This document shows, piece by piece, positions 24,566 through 32,568 of a DNA stretch of 64,000 bases. The notes beneath the pieces were generated by a model, which saw nothing but the letters and a program-made list of their open reading frames with translations, did not search any database and was not told the DNA's origin. The translations under genes and the position numbers were made by a program. Within the stretch, counting starts at the first letter, position 1. Each line of letters starts with the position of its first letter. Origin of the DNA: Brevibacterium sp. RIT 803 (lineage in GTDB: Bacteria; Actinomycetota; Actinomycetes; Actinomycetales; Brevibacteriaceae); assembly GCF_016892625.1 (NCBI RefSeq), contig NZ_JAFEMW010000001.1, positions 1,178,001 through 1,242,000 on the forward strand, read 5' to 3'.

Positions 24566-25351
24566 ATGGACACAGAGATCTCAGGCAAAAGGGCGTTCAT
24601 CAGCGGCTCCACCCAGGGCATCGGATTCGCAGTCGCCGCGAGCCTGGCAGCAGAGGGCACCACCGTAGTGATCAACGGTCGCGATGAGCCCCGCGTGTCC
24701 GAAGCCCTTGAGCGTCTTCGCTCCTTGGTGCCCGGCTGCGATGTCTCGGGGATAGCCGCTGATTTGGCTGACTCAAGCCAAGTCAGTGCACTCCTCGAGG
24801 CACTCGAACCCGTGGATGTGCTGGTCAACAATGTGGGTCACTTCGAGGTGTCTGCGTTTGAGGAGATCTCGGACGCGGAGTGGTCGCGGCTGTTCGAGAT
24901 CAATGTGATGAGTGGGGTCCGCCTCTCGCGTCACCTTCTCACGCCGATGCTGAAGCAGGGATGGGGCCGAATCGTCTTCGTCGGCACCGAGTCCGCCGTG
25001 GATGTGCCCGGCGACATGATCCACTACGGGGCGACCAAGGCCGCTGCACTCGCGCTGAGCAATGGTCTCGCGAAACTCACCCGGGGCACCGGTGTCACGG
25101 TCAACACCGTTCTGGGCGGTCCGACCTATTCCACCGGCGTAGCAGACACGGTCGAGCAGATCGCTTCCGCACAGTCGCTCTCTCCCGAGGTGCTGAAGTC
25201 CACACTCGTGCGTGAGTCCTCACTCATCCAACGCTTCATCGAACCCGAGGAGATAGCGAATCTGGTGACCTATCTGGCCAGCGCGAAGTCGTCGGCAACG
25301 AATGGCGCCGCGCTTCGTGCCGATGGTGGCGTCCTCCCCACCGCCGTGTGA
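24566..25351 (+). CDS. Short-chain dehydrogenase/reductase
   Basis: 261 residues; ATG at 24566 with AAGGA about 10 bases upstream. Cofactor motif SGSTQGIGFAVA (TGxxxGIG type), NNVG, catalytic Ser in FVGTES and YGATKAAALALSNGLAK (YxxxK). A C-terminal AxxxxGAALRADGG strand closes the fold. VVINGRDEPR after beta2 suggests NADP(H). Paired divergently with a MarR gene, so probably induced by its own substrate; the substrate is unknown. Confidence 0.85.
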   Translation: MDTEISGKRAFISGSTQGIGFAVAASLAAEGTTVVINGRDEPRVSEALERLRSLVPGCDVSGIAADLADSSQVSALLEALEPVDVLVNNVGHFEVSAFEEISDAEWSRLFEINVMSGVRLSRHLLTPMLKQGWGRIVFVGTESAVDVPGDMIHYGATKAAALALSNGLAKLTRGTGVTVNTVLGGPTYSTGVADTVEQIASAQSLSPEVLKSTLVRESSLIQRFIEPEEIANLVTYLASAKSSATNGAALRADGGVLPTAV

Positions 25352-25354
25352 GGC

Positions 25355-25405
25355 AACTACGCGTATGAGCCACCTACGCGCGTGAGACACCTACGCGCGT
25401 GAGAC
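25355..25405. repeat. Three 17-bp tandem repeats
   Basis: AACTACGCGTATGAGCC, then two exact copies of ACCTACGCGCGTGAGAC, fill the gap between the convergent SDR and AraC-type genes. The first unit is degenerate. No gene or hairpin explains them. Confidence 0.7.
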
Positions 25406-25450
25406 ATCATCGGCGCACAGGCGAGACCTCCGGCCGAACGTTGCCCAGCA

Positions 25451-26488
25451 TCACCCGGAGAACGTGTGCCGGTATTCATTGGGAGAGGTCGAGAGGATGC
25501 GCTGGAAGTGCATGCGCAGATTCGCTCCGGTGCCGAGTCCCACCTGGTCAGCAATCTGCTCGATCCCCAAGTCGCTGTTCTCGAGGAGTTCCCTGGCCAG
25601 ATCGACGCGGGCTCTGAGCACCCACTGCATCGGCGTGTACCCGGTATCGTCGACGAAGCGCCGCGAGAAGGTGCGTACGGAGACTCCCGCATTTGCCGCG
25701 AGGTCAGTGAGCGTCAGTGATTCACCGAGGTGCTGCAGGGCCCATTGCCTGGTGTCGGCGAAGACCTCGCCGAGAGGGTCGGGCACGCTGCGCGGCACAT
25801 ATTGGGCCTGCCCGGCACTGCGGTAGGCGGCCGCAACCAACCGGCGGGCGACCTGGTTGGACAGGCCCACTCCGTGGTCGCGGCGGATGAGGTGGAGACA
25901 GAGATCGATCGCCGAGGCTGCTCCCGCCGAGGTCAGCAACGGTCCTTCATCGATGAACAGGACATTCTCGTCGACCTCGATCGAGGGATAACGTCGGGCC
26001 AGTTCCTTCGCCGTGGACCAATGAGTCGTGGCACGCCGGCCTGCGAGCAGACCGGTGCGTGCGAGGACGAAGGTCCCGGTCGAGATCGCGGCGATCCGAG
26101 CGCCGCGTTCGAACGCGGAGAGCAGAGCGCCCACGACGGCTGCCGATGGCTCATCGTCGACGACCGAGGTGGCGCCGGGTATGACGATGGTGTCTGCCGA
26201 TTCCAGCGCGTCGAGGCCGACATCGACACAGTAGGAGAGACCGTCGGCACCGGTGACCAATCCGGGACCGGCTCCGCACACTTCAACCGAGTAGGGCCAG
26301 GTTCCGCCGGGGAGGATTCCGCTGGGATGGACCGTTGCGGTGGGGCTGACGGCATTGGAGCCGCGGCCGAAGACCTGGACGGGAACTCCGAGGTCAATGG
26401 CAGACACCCCGCCCAGAGCCAGCACGAGAATACGGTGCGGCTGCGGACGGGGTGTTCTGCGCAGAGCAGTTCGGGAATCTTCAGTCAT
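25451..26488 (-). CDS. GlxA-family (DJ-1/PfpI + AraC) transcriptional regulator
   Basis: 345 residues. Residues about 18-190 form a DJ-1/PfpI-like domain (ILVLALGGVSAIDLGVPVQVFGRG, TIVIPGATSV, AAISTGTFVLARTGLLAGRRATTHW, FIDEGPLLTSAGAASAIDLCLHLI). The nucleophile position holds Thr (STGTF) rather than Cys, which argues against catalysis. Residues 235-345 are an AraC HTH pair (LTLTDLAANAGVSVRTFSRRFVDDTGYTPMQWVLRARVDLARELLENSDLGIEQIADQVGLG). Such regulators often control amine, betaine or arginine use. The target is unclear; neighbours are a convergent SDR and a co-directional AhpD-like gene. Confidence 0.88.
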   Translation of the reverse strand: MTEDSRTALRRTPRPQPHRILVLALGGVSAIDLGVPVQVFGRGSNAVSPTATVHPSGILPGGTWPYSVEVCGAGPGLVTGADGLSYCVDVGLDALESADTIVIPGATSVVDDEPSAAVVGALLSAFERGARIAAISTGTFVLARTGLLAGRRATTHWSTAKELARRYPSIEVDENVLFIDEGPLLTSAGAASAIDLCLHLIRRDHGVGLSNQVARRLVAAAYRSAGQAQYVPRSVPDPLGEVFADTRQWALQHLGESLTLTDLAANAGVSVRTFSRRFVDDTGYTPMQWVLRARVDLARELLENSDLGIEQIADQVGLGTGANLRMHFQRILSTSPNEYRHTFSG

Positions 26489-26575
26489 GATTGCTCATCA
26501 GTCTAGGCAATCGAACGGCCCCGTTCATCAGCGACTCTGAGCAGCCGAGGATCGGGCATGACTCCCACGTTCGAT

Positions 26576-26920
26576 TCAGCTGTGGTCGTGGACTCCTGTG
26601 AGCTTGAATCCGAGACGGCCATGGGCGAATGCGCCGCCGGCCCGAATCGCCGAGGCGGTCCATGCTGTCTCTGCCAGCTCGGTCTCCGATGCGCCGGCCT
26701 TGACCGCCGCGTTCGAGTGCGCATCGATGCAGTATGTGCACTGGGTGGTCAGTCCGACGGCATAGGCGATGAGCTCGCGGTACTTCAGCGGGATCTCACG
26801 CCCGTCCTCAGCGAAGACGGCGTTGTTGAAATCGCCGAAGGCCTTGAGGATGTCCGGGGTGGTCTCCTTGTAGGCCTTGTCGTACTTTCCGTCGCCTTCG
26901 CGATCGAAGAAATCAGTCAT
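26576..26920 (-). CDS. AhpD-like carboxymuconolactone decarboxylase family protein
   Basis: 114 residues with AGGAGGT before the ATG at 26920. The core KYRELIAYAVGLTTQCTYCIDAHSNAAVKAGASETELAETAWTASAIRAGGAFAHG holds the AhpD CxxC (CTYC) and the following His proton-relay residue. Proteins of this size act as alkylhydroperoxidase-like thiol reductases. It is upstream of the GlxA-type regulator on the same strand with an 87-bp gap. A redox role is likely; no partner peroxiredoxin is adjacent. Confidence 0.85.
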   Translation of the reverse strand: MTDFFDREGDGKYDKAYKETTPDILKAFGDFNNAVFAEDGREIPLKYRELIAYAVGLTTQCTYCIDAHSNAAVKAGASETELAETAWTASAIRAGGAFAHGRLGFKLTGVHDHS

Positions 26921-27034
26921 CGTGCGCTACCTCCTGGGATCGAAATCGTTCCAATTCATCACGCTACAGCCACGAGGCAGTGGGATGCATCCGTTTTCGT
27001 CATACACGGGCGGGCAGCGGCGTTTGAATGGGAG

Positions 27035-28642
27035 TCAGACGATGCCTGGCTGAGGCACGAACGGCTGTGGTGCGATGCTTGCGGCAGCGGCGGGTGCGGC
27101 CACGTTCGGAATCAGGGTGCCTGCTGCAGCAGGGCGGGAAGCCGCGGCGCTCGGAGCTGAGGCTTCGGGAGCCGCACTGCCGAGATCGCTCGAGGGTTCG
27201 ACTGCGGACGCCACCGGCGATACGGCCGCGGATCGGGTCTTCGGGGGAACAGCCTCGGCGATGGCCTCGAACATGGCCAGAGTGCCGTGCTGATGGGCCA
27301 GGCTCACCGGTTGAGGGTCACTGGAGAGCTTGACGCCCACGGTCTGGGTGGCGCGGTCGATGTAGAGCATCTGGCCGTGGATGCCGATGCCGATGACCAC
27401 GTCGCGGCTGGCCGAGGGCACCCAGAACTGGCTGCGGTACATTCCACCCGGGTAGGACTGACCCGACGGGGAGTCGGCGAAGACCTGGGCGGAATCGGCC
27501 GCACCGGTGAAGATGTCGTCGATCCACTGGCTTGAGAGGACGCGTTCTCCCTCGGCCGTGGTTCCACCGCGGGCGATCATCTCACCGAACCGAGTCAGGT
27601 CGCGCAGGGTGGTGCTGATGGCGCCGTCGGCGATGGAACCGCCCCACCGGTCCTGGCAGACCTGGGCTGCATGGGCCGCACCGATCTTCGACCATACGTA
27701 TTCGCTGGCGATGACGGAGAAGGGCTGCCCGACGACGGCTTCGCAGATCCAGGCCAGGACGTCGGTCTCGCAGCTGCGGTAGACGTAGGCACCGCCGTGC
27801 TCGCGTTCGCTGGTCAGGCCCATGAGGAAGTCCTTGATTCCGTTCGCCGAGGTGGCTGTCCGCGGCGCGAAGTCGACTGCCTCGAACAGGTCCCGAATCT
27901 CGGATCCTTCCTTGAGGTATTCCTCGGAGAACTTGATGCCCGATCGCATGTCGAGGAGGTCGCGGATGGTTGCCCCGGCATATCCGCTCTCGGACAGTGC
28001 GGGCACGCGGGTGGTGACCAGGTCGTCTGGGGAGAGAAGGCCCGCGTCGGTGAGTGCGCCGACGACCGCGGAAACGATGGACTTGCTGATCGAGAACAGC
28101 ATGTGCTGGCGCGCAGGCTTCATCGGCCAGGCGTATTCCTCTTCCAGCGCGATGCCGTCGCGGGAGACCATCCAGGCGTCGGTGAATGTGTTGGCCAGAA
28201 CGTCGCCGACGGTCGACCAACTCTCGTCAGCACCGGACCACTTCTCGCGGTCGATGGGCAGGGGACGGAAATCGTTCTCTTCGGTCACAAGCTCACGGAC
28301 CGGGCCGATCCCGCGCGGGATGCCCCCGGTCGGAAATATCTCCTCCATGCGCGTCAGAGCGAAGGCGAAGTACTTCGGCCACTTCCAGGAGTCGAGATCG
28401 ATGCGTTCGAGGATCGCCTCCGAAGGATCGACGATGGCGTCTTCGCTCGCCGATGTGAGTTCGCCGGCGCGCGGCAGCGGCGGCTCGGCTGGGGGCTCTG
28501 ACGGCGGTTCGGTTGAGGCGGCGCTGTCGCCGGCCCGCTCCGTCTGCGGACTGATGCCTTTGGTATTTCCCGAAAGTGCTCCGAAGCGGCGTACGCCAGA
28601 TTCGTCGAGAGAACCGGGCAGTGTCTTGTCCCCATCTGCCAT
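27035..28642 (-). CDS. Beta-lactamase-fold serine hydrolase (class C/6-aminohexanoate-dimer hydrolase type)
   Basis: 535 residues; GGAGG before the ATG at 28642. A Glu/Pro-rich unstructured N-terminus (1-75) has no signal peptide. SISKSIVSAVVGAL near residue 185 gives the catalytic SxxK; YRSCETDVLAWICEAVVG near 293 supplies the Tyr; GIGIHGQMLYIDRATQTVGVKLS near 425 is the KTG-equivalent strand (here HGQ). LDMRSGIKFSEEY resembles NylB-type hydrolases. The last 75 residues are Ala/Ser/Pro-rich with A-A-A-S runs. It probably hydrolyses an ester or cyclic amide in the cytosol; beta-lactam resistance is not implied. Confidence 0.8.
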   Translation of the reverse strand: MADGDKTLPGSLDESGVRRFGALSGNTKGISPQTERAGDSAASTEPPSEPPAEPPLPRAGELTSASEDAIVDPSEAILERIDLDSWKWPKYFAFALTRMEEIFPTGGIPRGIGPVRELVTEENDFRPLPIDREKWSGADESWSTVGDVLANTFTDAWMVSRDGIALEEEYAWPMKPARQHMLFSISKSIVSAVVGALTDAGLLSPDDLVTTRVPALSESGYAGATIRDLLDMRSGIKFSEEYLKEGSEIRDLFEAVDFAPRTATSANGIKDFLMGLTSEREHGGAYVYRSCETDVLAWICEAVVGQPFSVIASEYVWSKIGAAHAAQVCQDRWGGSIADGAISTTLRDLTRFGEMIARGGTTAEGERVLSSQWIDDIFTGAADSAQVFADSPSGQSYPGGMYRSQFWVPSASRDVVIGIGIHGQMLYIDRATQTVGVKLSSDPQPVSLAHQHGTLAMFEAIAEAVPPKTRSAAVSPVASAVEPSSDLGSAAPEASAPSAAASRPAAAGTLIPNVAAPAAAASIAPQPFVPQPGIV

Positions 28643-29065
28643 CGCTCGCCTCCACCGGTCTCGATCGGCATGGACTGCCGATCTGCATGGAAGAGCCTAC
28701 CTGGAGGAGAAGAACCATCACAGTTGAGTCCGGGGTTCAGGCCACATTTCGAGCGTCAATGCGTGAAATGACAGGCCTGCTACCAGGTGCGACATCGCAA
28801 ACGGTTACTTATCAGTTATTCAACTTACAGTCCGACGATTCCACCTATCTCCCACCGAATAGGCTTCCACACCCCTCCCGGTCCATCCCTGAGATTCGGT
28901 GCGTCGATACTCCACAACTCGTCACCGGAAGGGTCGATCGCGCGCAGTTTCTCCGCTGACCAGTCGGTGACAAGTGCGTGGCCAGCTTCATCGTTACACC
29001 CGCTGAGCGCCAGCAGCATCGCCGCCACTTCGATTACCAAGCGGACATCGGCACCGAGGTGGGAG
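28643..29065. other. Intergenic region upstream of the serine hydrolase
   Basis: 423 bp between the serine hydrolase and chrA. The stretch 28740-28850 is AT-richer than its surroundings and probably holds the hydrolase promoter. One small frame with a lipobox-like sequence (28825-29040) is the only coding candidate. Confidence 0.5.
28825..29040 (-). CDS. Possible small lipoprotein or gene remnant
   Basis: 71 residues starting MVIEVAAMLLALSGCNDEAG. The LSGC is a usable lipobox after a short hydrophobic run, though the n-region lacks positive charge. The rest (VTDWSAEKLRAIDPSGDELWSIDAPNLRDG) resembles one blade of a PQQ-like beta-propeller lipoprotein. It starts 26 bp after the chrA stop on the same strand. 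It may be a real small lipoprotein, a decayed larger one, or chance. Confidence 0.3.
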   Translation of the reverse strand: MVIEVAAMLLALSGCNDEAGHALVTDWSAEKLRAIDPSGDELWSIDAPNLRDGPGGVWKPIRWEIGGIVGL

Positions 29066-30352
29066 TCAGAGGAACGCGAACCCGATCAGCCCGGCGGCGA
29101 TGACGGCGGCCCAAGCTGGCAGCTTCCACTGCACCTGAGCGACGAAGACGGCGACCGCCAGCGCCAGCGTGGCAGGCGAGGTGATGCCCTGAGTGAACAC
29201 CGGGTCGTAGAGGGCGGCCGCCAGGATGCCCACCACGGCCGCGTTGACTCCCAGCAGTGCCCGCCGCACAGAAGGGGCACGACGCAGGCGCTCCCAGAAG
29301 GGCAGGGCAGCGATGACCAGCAGCGCTGCGGGCAGGAAGATCGCCAGCAATGCGATTCCGGCACCGATCAGACCCGTCGGCCCCGTTGTCGCAGAGGCCC
29401 CGAGGAACCCTGCGAATGTGAACAGCGGACCCGGCACCGCCTGTGCGGCGCCGTATCCGGCGAGAAACGAATCGTGCCCCACGAGACCGGTCGCAACAGT
29501 TTCCGTCTCGAGCAGAGGCAGCACGACGTGACCGCCGCCGAAGACGAGAGCACCGGCGCGGTAGAAGACGTCGACCAAGCGCAGATTTGAGTCTCCGGTC
29601 ACTGCAGTCAGGATCGGCAGTGCCACCAGCAGCAGCACGAAGGCAGTCAGAGCGAGGGCACCGACTCTGCGGGAGATGCGGACGCCGAAGTCGTGTCGCG
29701 CGCCGAAATCCTGTCGCATTTCGTCTCCACCGGACCGCGCTCCCGCATCCGGACTCTGACTGCCGGTGACCGCAGCGGCTTCTCGGCCCAGCCAAACGAG
29801 CCCGATGACGGCGCCCAGCACGATTGCGGCCACCTGAACGAAGGGGTTCGGGACCAGCAGGATGATGATCATAGCGGCGCCGGCGATGGTGGCGCGTTTG
29901 GCATCTGGGGTGAGGTTCTTTGCCATTCCCAGCACCGCTTGAGCCACTACGGCGACCGCGGCCGCCTTGAGCCCGTACAGCCAGCCCATGTTCGCGTCAT
30001 CACCCAGTGAGGCGATGCCGAAGGCGAAGGCGACCAGCACAATTGCCGATGGCATGGTGAAGGCGAACCAAGCCGCGAGCAGACCGCCCATTCCTGCCCG
30101 CTGCAGTCCGATCGCCATGCCCACCTGACTGGAGGCCGGACCGGGAAGGAACTGGCACAGCGCCACAAGGTCTGCGTAGGTGCCGTCGGAGAGCCATTTT
30201 CGGCGCTCAACGAAGGTCTCCCGGAAGAATCCCAGGTGTGCGACTGGCCCGCCGAACGAGGTCACCCCGAGGCGCAGGAATGCCCAGAACACTTCCCCGA
30301 TCGTGCCGGGATACCTGCGCCCCTGCTGCACGTCTGTCATCGATTCGCCCAT
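29066..30352 (-). CDS. chrA: Chromate transport protein, two-domain type
   Basis: 428 residues, the usual bidomain ChrA length. The first CHR repeat has FWAFLRLGVTSFGGPVAHLGFFRETFVERRKWLSD and CQFLPGPASSQVGMAIGLQRAG. The second repeat has LVDVFYRAGALVFGGGHVVLPLLETETV and GYGAAQAVPGPLFTFAGFLGA. About ten membrane helices. It would export chromate using the membrane potential, conferring tolerance. Start codons at 30358 (GTG), 30352 and 30340 are all possible, and none has a clear ribosome site. No chrB or chrC neighbour is present. Confidence 0.88.
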   Translation of the reverse strand: MGESMTDVQQGRRYPGTIGEVFWAFLRLGVTSFGGPVAHLGFFRETFVERRKWLSDGTYADLVALCQFLPGPASSQVGMAIGLQRAGMGGLLAAWFAFTMPSAIVLVAFAFGIASLGDDANMGWLYGLKAAAVAVVAQAVLGMAKNLTPDAKRATIAGAAMIIILLVPNPFVQVAAIVLGAVIGLVWLGREAAAVTGSQSPDAGARSGGDEMRQDFGARHDFGVRISRRVGALALTAFVLLLVALPILTAVTGDSNLRLVDVFYRAGALVFGGGHVVLPLLETETVATGLVGHDSFLAGYGAAQAVPGPLFTFAGFLGASATTGPTGLIGAGIALLAIFLPAALLVIAALPFWERLRRAPSVRRALLGVNAAVVGILAAALYDPVFTQGITSPATLALAVAVFVAQVQWKLPAWAAVIAAGLIGFAFL

Positions 30353-30470
30353 TCTCACTATTCTGGCCTCGGCGGCTCATGCGAACAAACAATCCGCCGA
30401 TGAGTATCGGTGAACTTCAGGACAACTTTTGCGCCCAGCCTCCTGGAGTCAGGTTCCGCGTCGACAGCTG

Positions 30471-31091
30471 CTACACCAGCCCCTGATCTTCGGCGACACG
30501 GATGGCGCGGGAACGAGAGTCCACTCCGAGCTTCGTGAATACGTTGACCAGGTGACTCTTCACGGTCGCCTCGGTGACGAAGAGCTCCTGTGCGATCTGT
30601 GCGTTCGAGGCACCGGTGGCCAGCAGCTTCACCACGTCGCGTTCCCTTCTGGTCAGCTTCGGCCCCGGATTTCTCAGTGCAGCGATGACCTTCGATGAGA
30701 TCTCGGGCGGCAGATAGGTCTCTCCGCGTGAGGCTTTCTCGATCGCAGTCGAGATGTCCTCGGGGTTGATGTCCTTGAGCAGATACCCGGACGCTCCGGC
30801 GTTGAGGGCGGCGACGATCTCCGAATCGTTGTCGAAGGTCGTGAGGATGAGGACCGCCGGCTTCTGCTGCATGGCGTTGAGTCGTTTCGTCACCTCGATG
30901 CCGTCGATGCCCTCTCCCAGTCGCAGATCGCACATCACCACATCGGGTGCGAGCTCATCGACTAATGCCAGCGCTTCCTCGCCGCTGCTGGCCTCACCGA
31001 CGACAGCAATATGGTCGGGGGCGTCGATGACGGACCGCAGGCCGGCCCGCACCACGGGATGGTCGTCGACGAGAATCACTCGAATGCTCAT
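30471..31091 (-). CDS. NarL/FixJ-family response regulator
   Basis: 206 residues; AAGGAG before the ATG, which overlaps the kinase stop (ATGA). Receiver domain: VDDHPVVRAGL, D55 in VVMCDLRLGEGIDGIEV, T in ILTTFDNDSEI and K in GYLLKDINPED. LuxR-type HTH: LTRRERDVVKLLATGASNAQIAQELFVTEATVKSHLVNVFTKLGVDSRSRAI. It forms a two-component pair with the gene upstream. The next co-directional gene downstream is chrA; the MMPL exporter lies on the far side of the kinase, also on the minus strand. Confidence 0.94.
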   Translation of the reverse strand: MSIRVILVDDHPVVRAGLRSVIDAPDHIAVVGEASSGEEALALVDELAPDVVMCDLRLGEGIDGIEVTKRLNAMQQKPAVLILTTFDNDSEIVAALNAGASGYLLKDINPEDISTAIEKASRGETYLPPEISSKVIAALRNPGPKLTRRERDVVKLLATGASNAQIAQELFVTEATVKSHLVNVFTKLGVDSRSRAIRVAEDQGLV

Positions 31092-32380
31092 GCACTGTCT
31101 CCTTGTGAGAGTTGTCCATCGGCGTCATCGGCCTCGCCGAGGTGGTCCTGACGTGACGTGAGAGTCGGGTTGTTGGGCAACGTGGCTGAGATGGCGAAGC
31201 CTGAGCCGGGCGTTGTCTCGATGACGAGTTCGCCTCCCAGCTCGCGCATCCGTGAGCCGATGAAGTCGAGTCCGAAGCCGGATTCCGATTCGCGCTTTCG
31301 CGCCTCCGGATCGGCCATGCCGATACCGTCGTCGACGATGTCCATGCGGATCGATCCGTCGAGGTCCATGAGGCTGATCATGACCCTAGTGGCTTGAGAG
31401 TGCTGTCTGACATTGGCGAGCGCGGACTGCGCGGTCCTCAGCAGCGCAACCTCCACCTCGGCGGGCAGAGAGGGCACGGTCTCGTCGACATCGACGCGAC
31501 CGTGGATGGATGTGTCCTCCTCCAGGCGGGTGAGCAGGCGTCGGATGGCTGCGGTCAGCGCTCCGTCCTCGAGCTCGGCGGGGGCGAGTGCGGCGATGAT
31601 CCGGCGCACGTCGCGCGAACTCTGCGCGGCGAGGTCCTCGACTTGGCGCAGAACCTGCTGCGCGTGCTCATCGGTGGTCCTGTCCACCTCGGCGTGGGCG
31701 ATGAGACGGATCGAGGAGATCTCCTGCGCGATGGTGTCATGGATGTCGCGGGAGACGCGGGTGCGTTCCTGGATCTCACCAGCATGGCGCTGAGTCAGGG
31801 CCAGTTCATCCTGCAGGTCCAGCAGATTCTGGTGAGCCAGCTCCAAGGACTGCAGCAGCTCTTCGCGTCTGCGCCCCTCCCGCAGAAGTTCGATGTAGCC
31901 GCGGGAGAGACCGAGCGCGAACACCGCACCGATGAGCGATCCGATGATGCTCGCGGTGCCGACCGCACCATAATGGGCCAGGGGCGCCACGACCGTCGCA
32001 ATGTAGGTCAGCGCGGTGAAGACGACGGCGATGCGCAACGAGAACAGGTGACCGGCGAGCAGCCAGAGGACGAAGGCGATCCAGATGAATTCGGCGGAGA
32101 CCAGCAGGGTGCACAGCCACGCACCGGCGAGGACCAGCAGCCACCATTTGGCCAGAACGATCGCACCGCTGCGAGCGGCCCGGACGGCGCCGAGGGCGTA
32201 CCAGGCGAGGAACACGATGCTCACGGCGATCGCGGCCAGGGGTGCCGCTCCGGCATCGATGGCGCGGACGCACGAGATCACGGTGAGAGCCAGGGCCATC
32301 GCATGCTGGCCGATCTCCATGGTTCTCTCTGTCCACCCGCGCGTGCCCACGGTTTCGCCTTCCTGCAAATCGTTCTTCAT
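31088..32380 (-). CDS. NarL-type sensor histidine kinase (HisKA_3)
   Basis: 430 residues if started at the ATG at 32380; GTG 32425 and an internal ATG before EIGQHAMALAL are alternatives. Five or six hydrophobic segments fill residues 20-165 (AMALALTVISCVRAI, APLAAIAVSIVFLAWYALGAV, WWLLVLAGAWLCTLLV, FIWIAFVLWLLAGHLF). HisKA_3 has the phospho-acceptor His in RTRVSRDIHDTIAQEISSIRLIAHAE. HATPase has VRQHSQATRV, DDGIGMAD and GFGLDFIGSRMRELGG. With no extracellular domain, it probably senses a membrane-associated cue. Confidence 0.9.
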   Translation of the reverse strand: MKNDLQEGETVGTRGWTERTMEIGQHAMALALTVISCVRAIDAGAAPLAAIAVSIVFLAWYALGAVRAARSGAIVLAKWWLLVLAGAWLCTLLVSAEFIWIAFVLWLLAGHLFSLRIAVVFTALTYIATVVAPLAHYGAVGTASIIGSLIGAVFALGLSRGYIELLREGRRREELLQSLELAHQNLLDLQDELALTQRHAGEIQERTRVSRDIHDTIAQEISSIRLIAHAEVDRTTDEHAQQVLRQVEDLAAQSSRDVRRIIAALAPAELEDGALTAAIRRLLTRLEEDTSIHGRVDVDETVPSLPAEVEVALLRTAQSALANVRQHSQATRVMISLMDLDGSIRMDIVDDGIGMADPEARKRESESGFGLDFIGSRMRELGGELVIETTPGSGFAISATLPNNPTLTSRQDHLGEADDADGQLSQGDSA

Positions 32381-32476
32381 GTTTGTCGTCAATCCTGCTG
32401 TCGTCATTCCTGCCAACTCAATCACATCTGCGGCGAGTGCGTGTGCTTTTCGGCGGTCGACGCTTTCGGCGGCGAC

Positions 32477-32514
32477 GGGGCCCGACCATCGAGTTGTTTC
32501 GATAGCCGGGCCCC
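32477..32514 (-). terminator. Hairpin downstream of the MMPL gene
   Basis: GGGGCCCG pairs with CGGGCCCC, with an inner ATCGA/TCGAT stem. It sits 55 bp after the MMPL stop. No T-run follows, so termination is uncertain. Confidence 0.5.
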
Positions 32515-32568
32515 GCCCGTGTGAACCGATTGCGTCAGTTGCCTGTGTCAGCTCTCGGCACCTTTGGG

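Noticed and set aside
25355..25405. Short tandem repeat considered as a CRISPR fragment or attachment site
   Set aside because: No spacers, and no integrase or tRNA next to it.
27035..28642. Hydrolase considered as a resistance beta-lactamase
   Set aside because: No signal peptide, KTG motif not standard, and closer in motifs to 6-aminohexanoate-dimer hydrolases.
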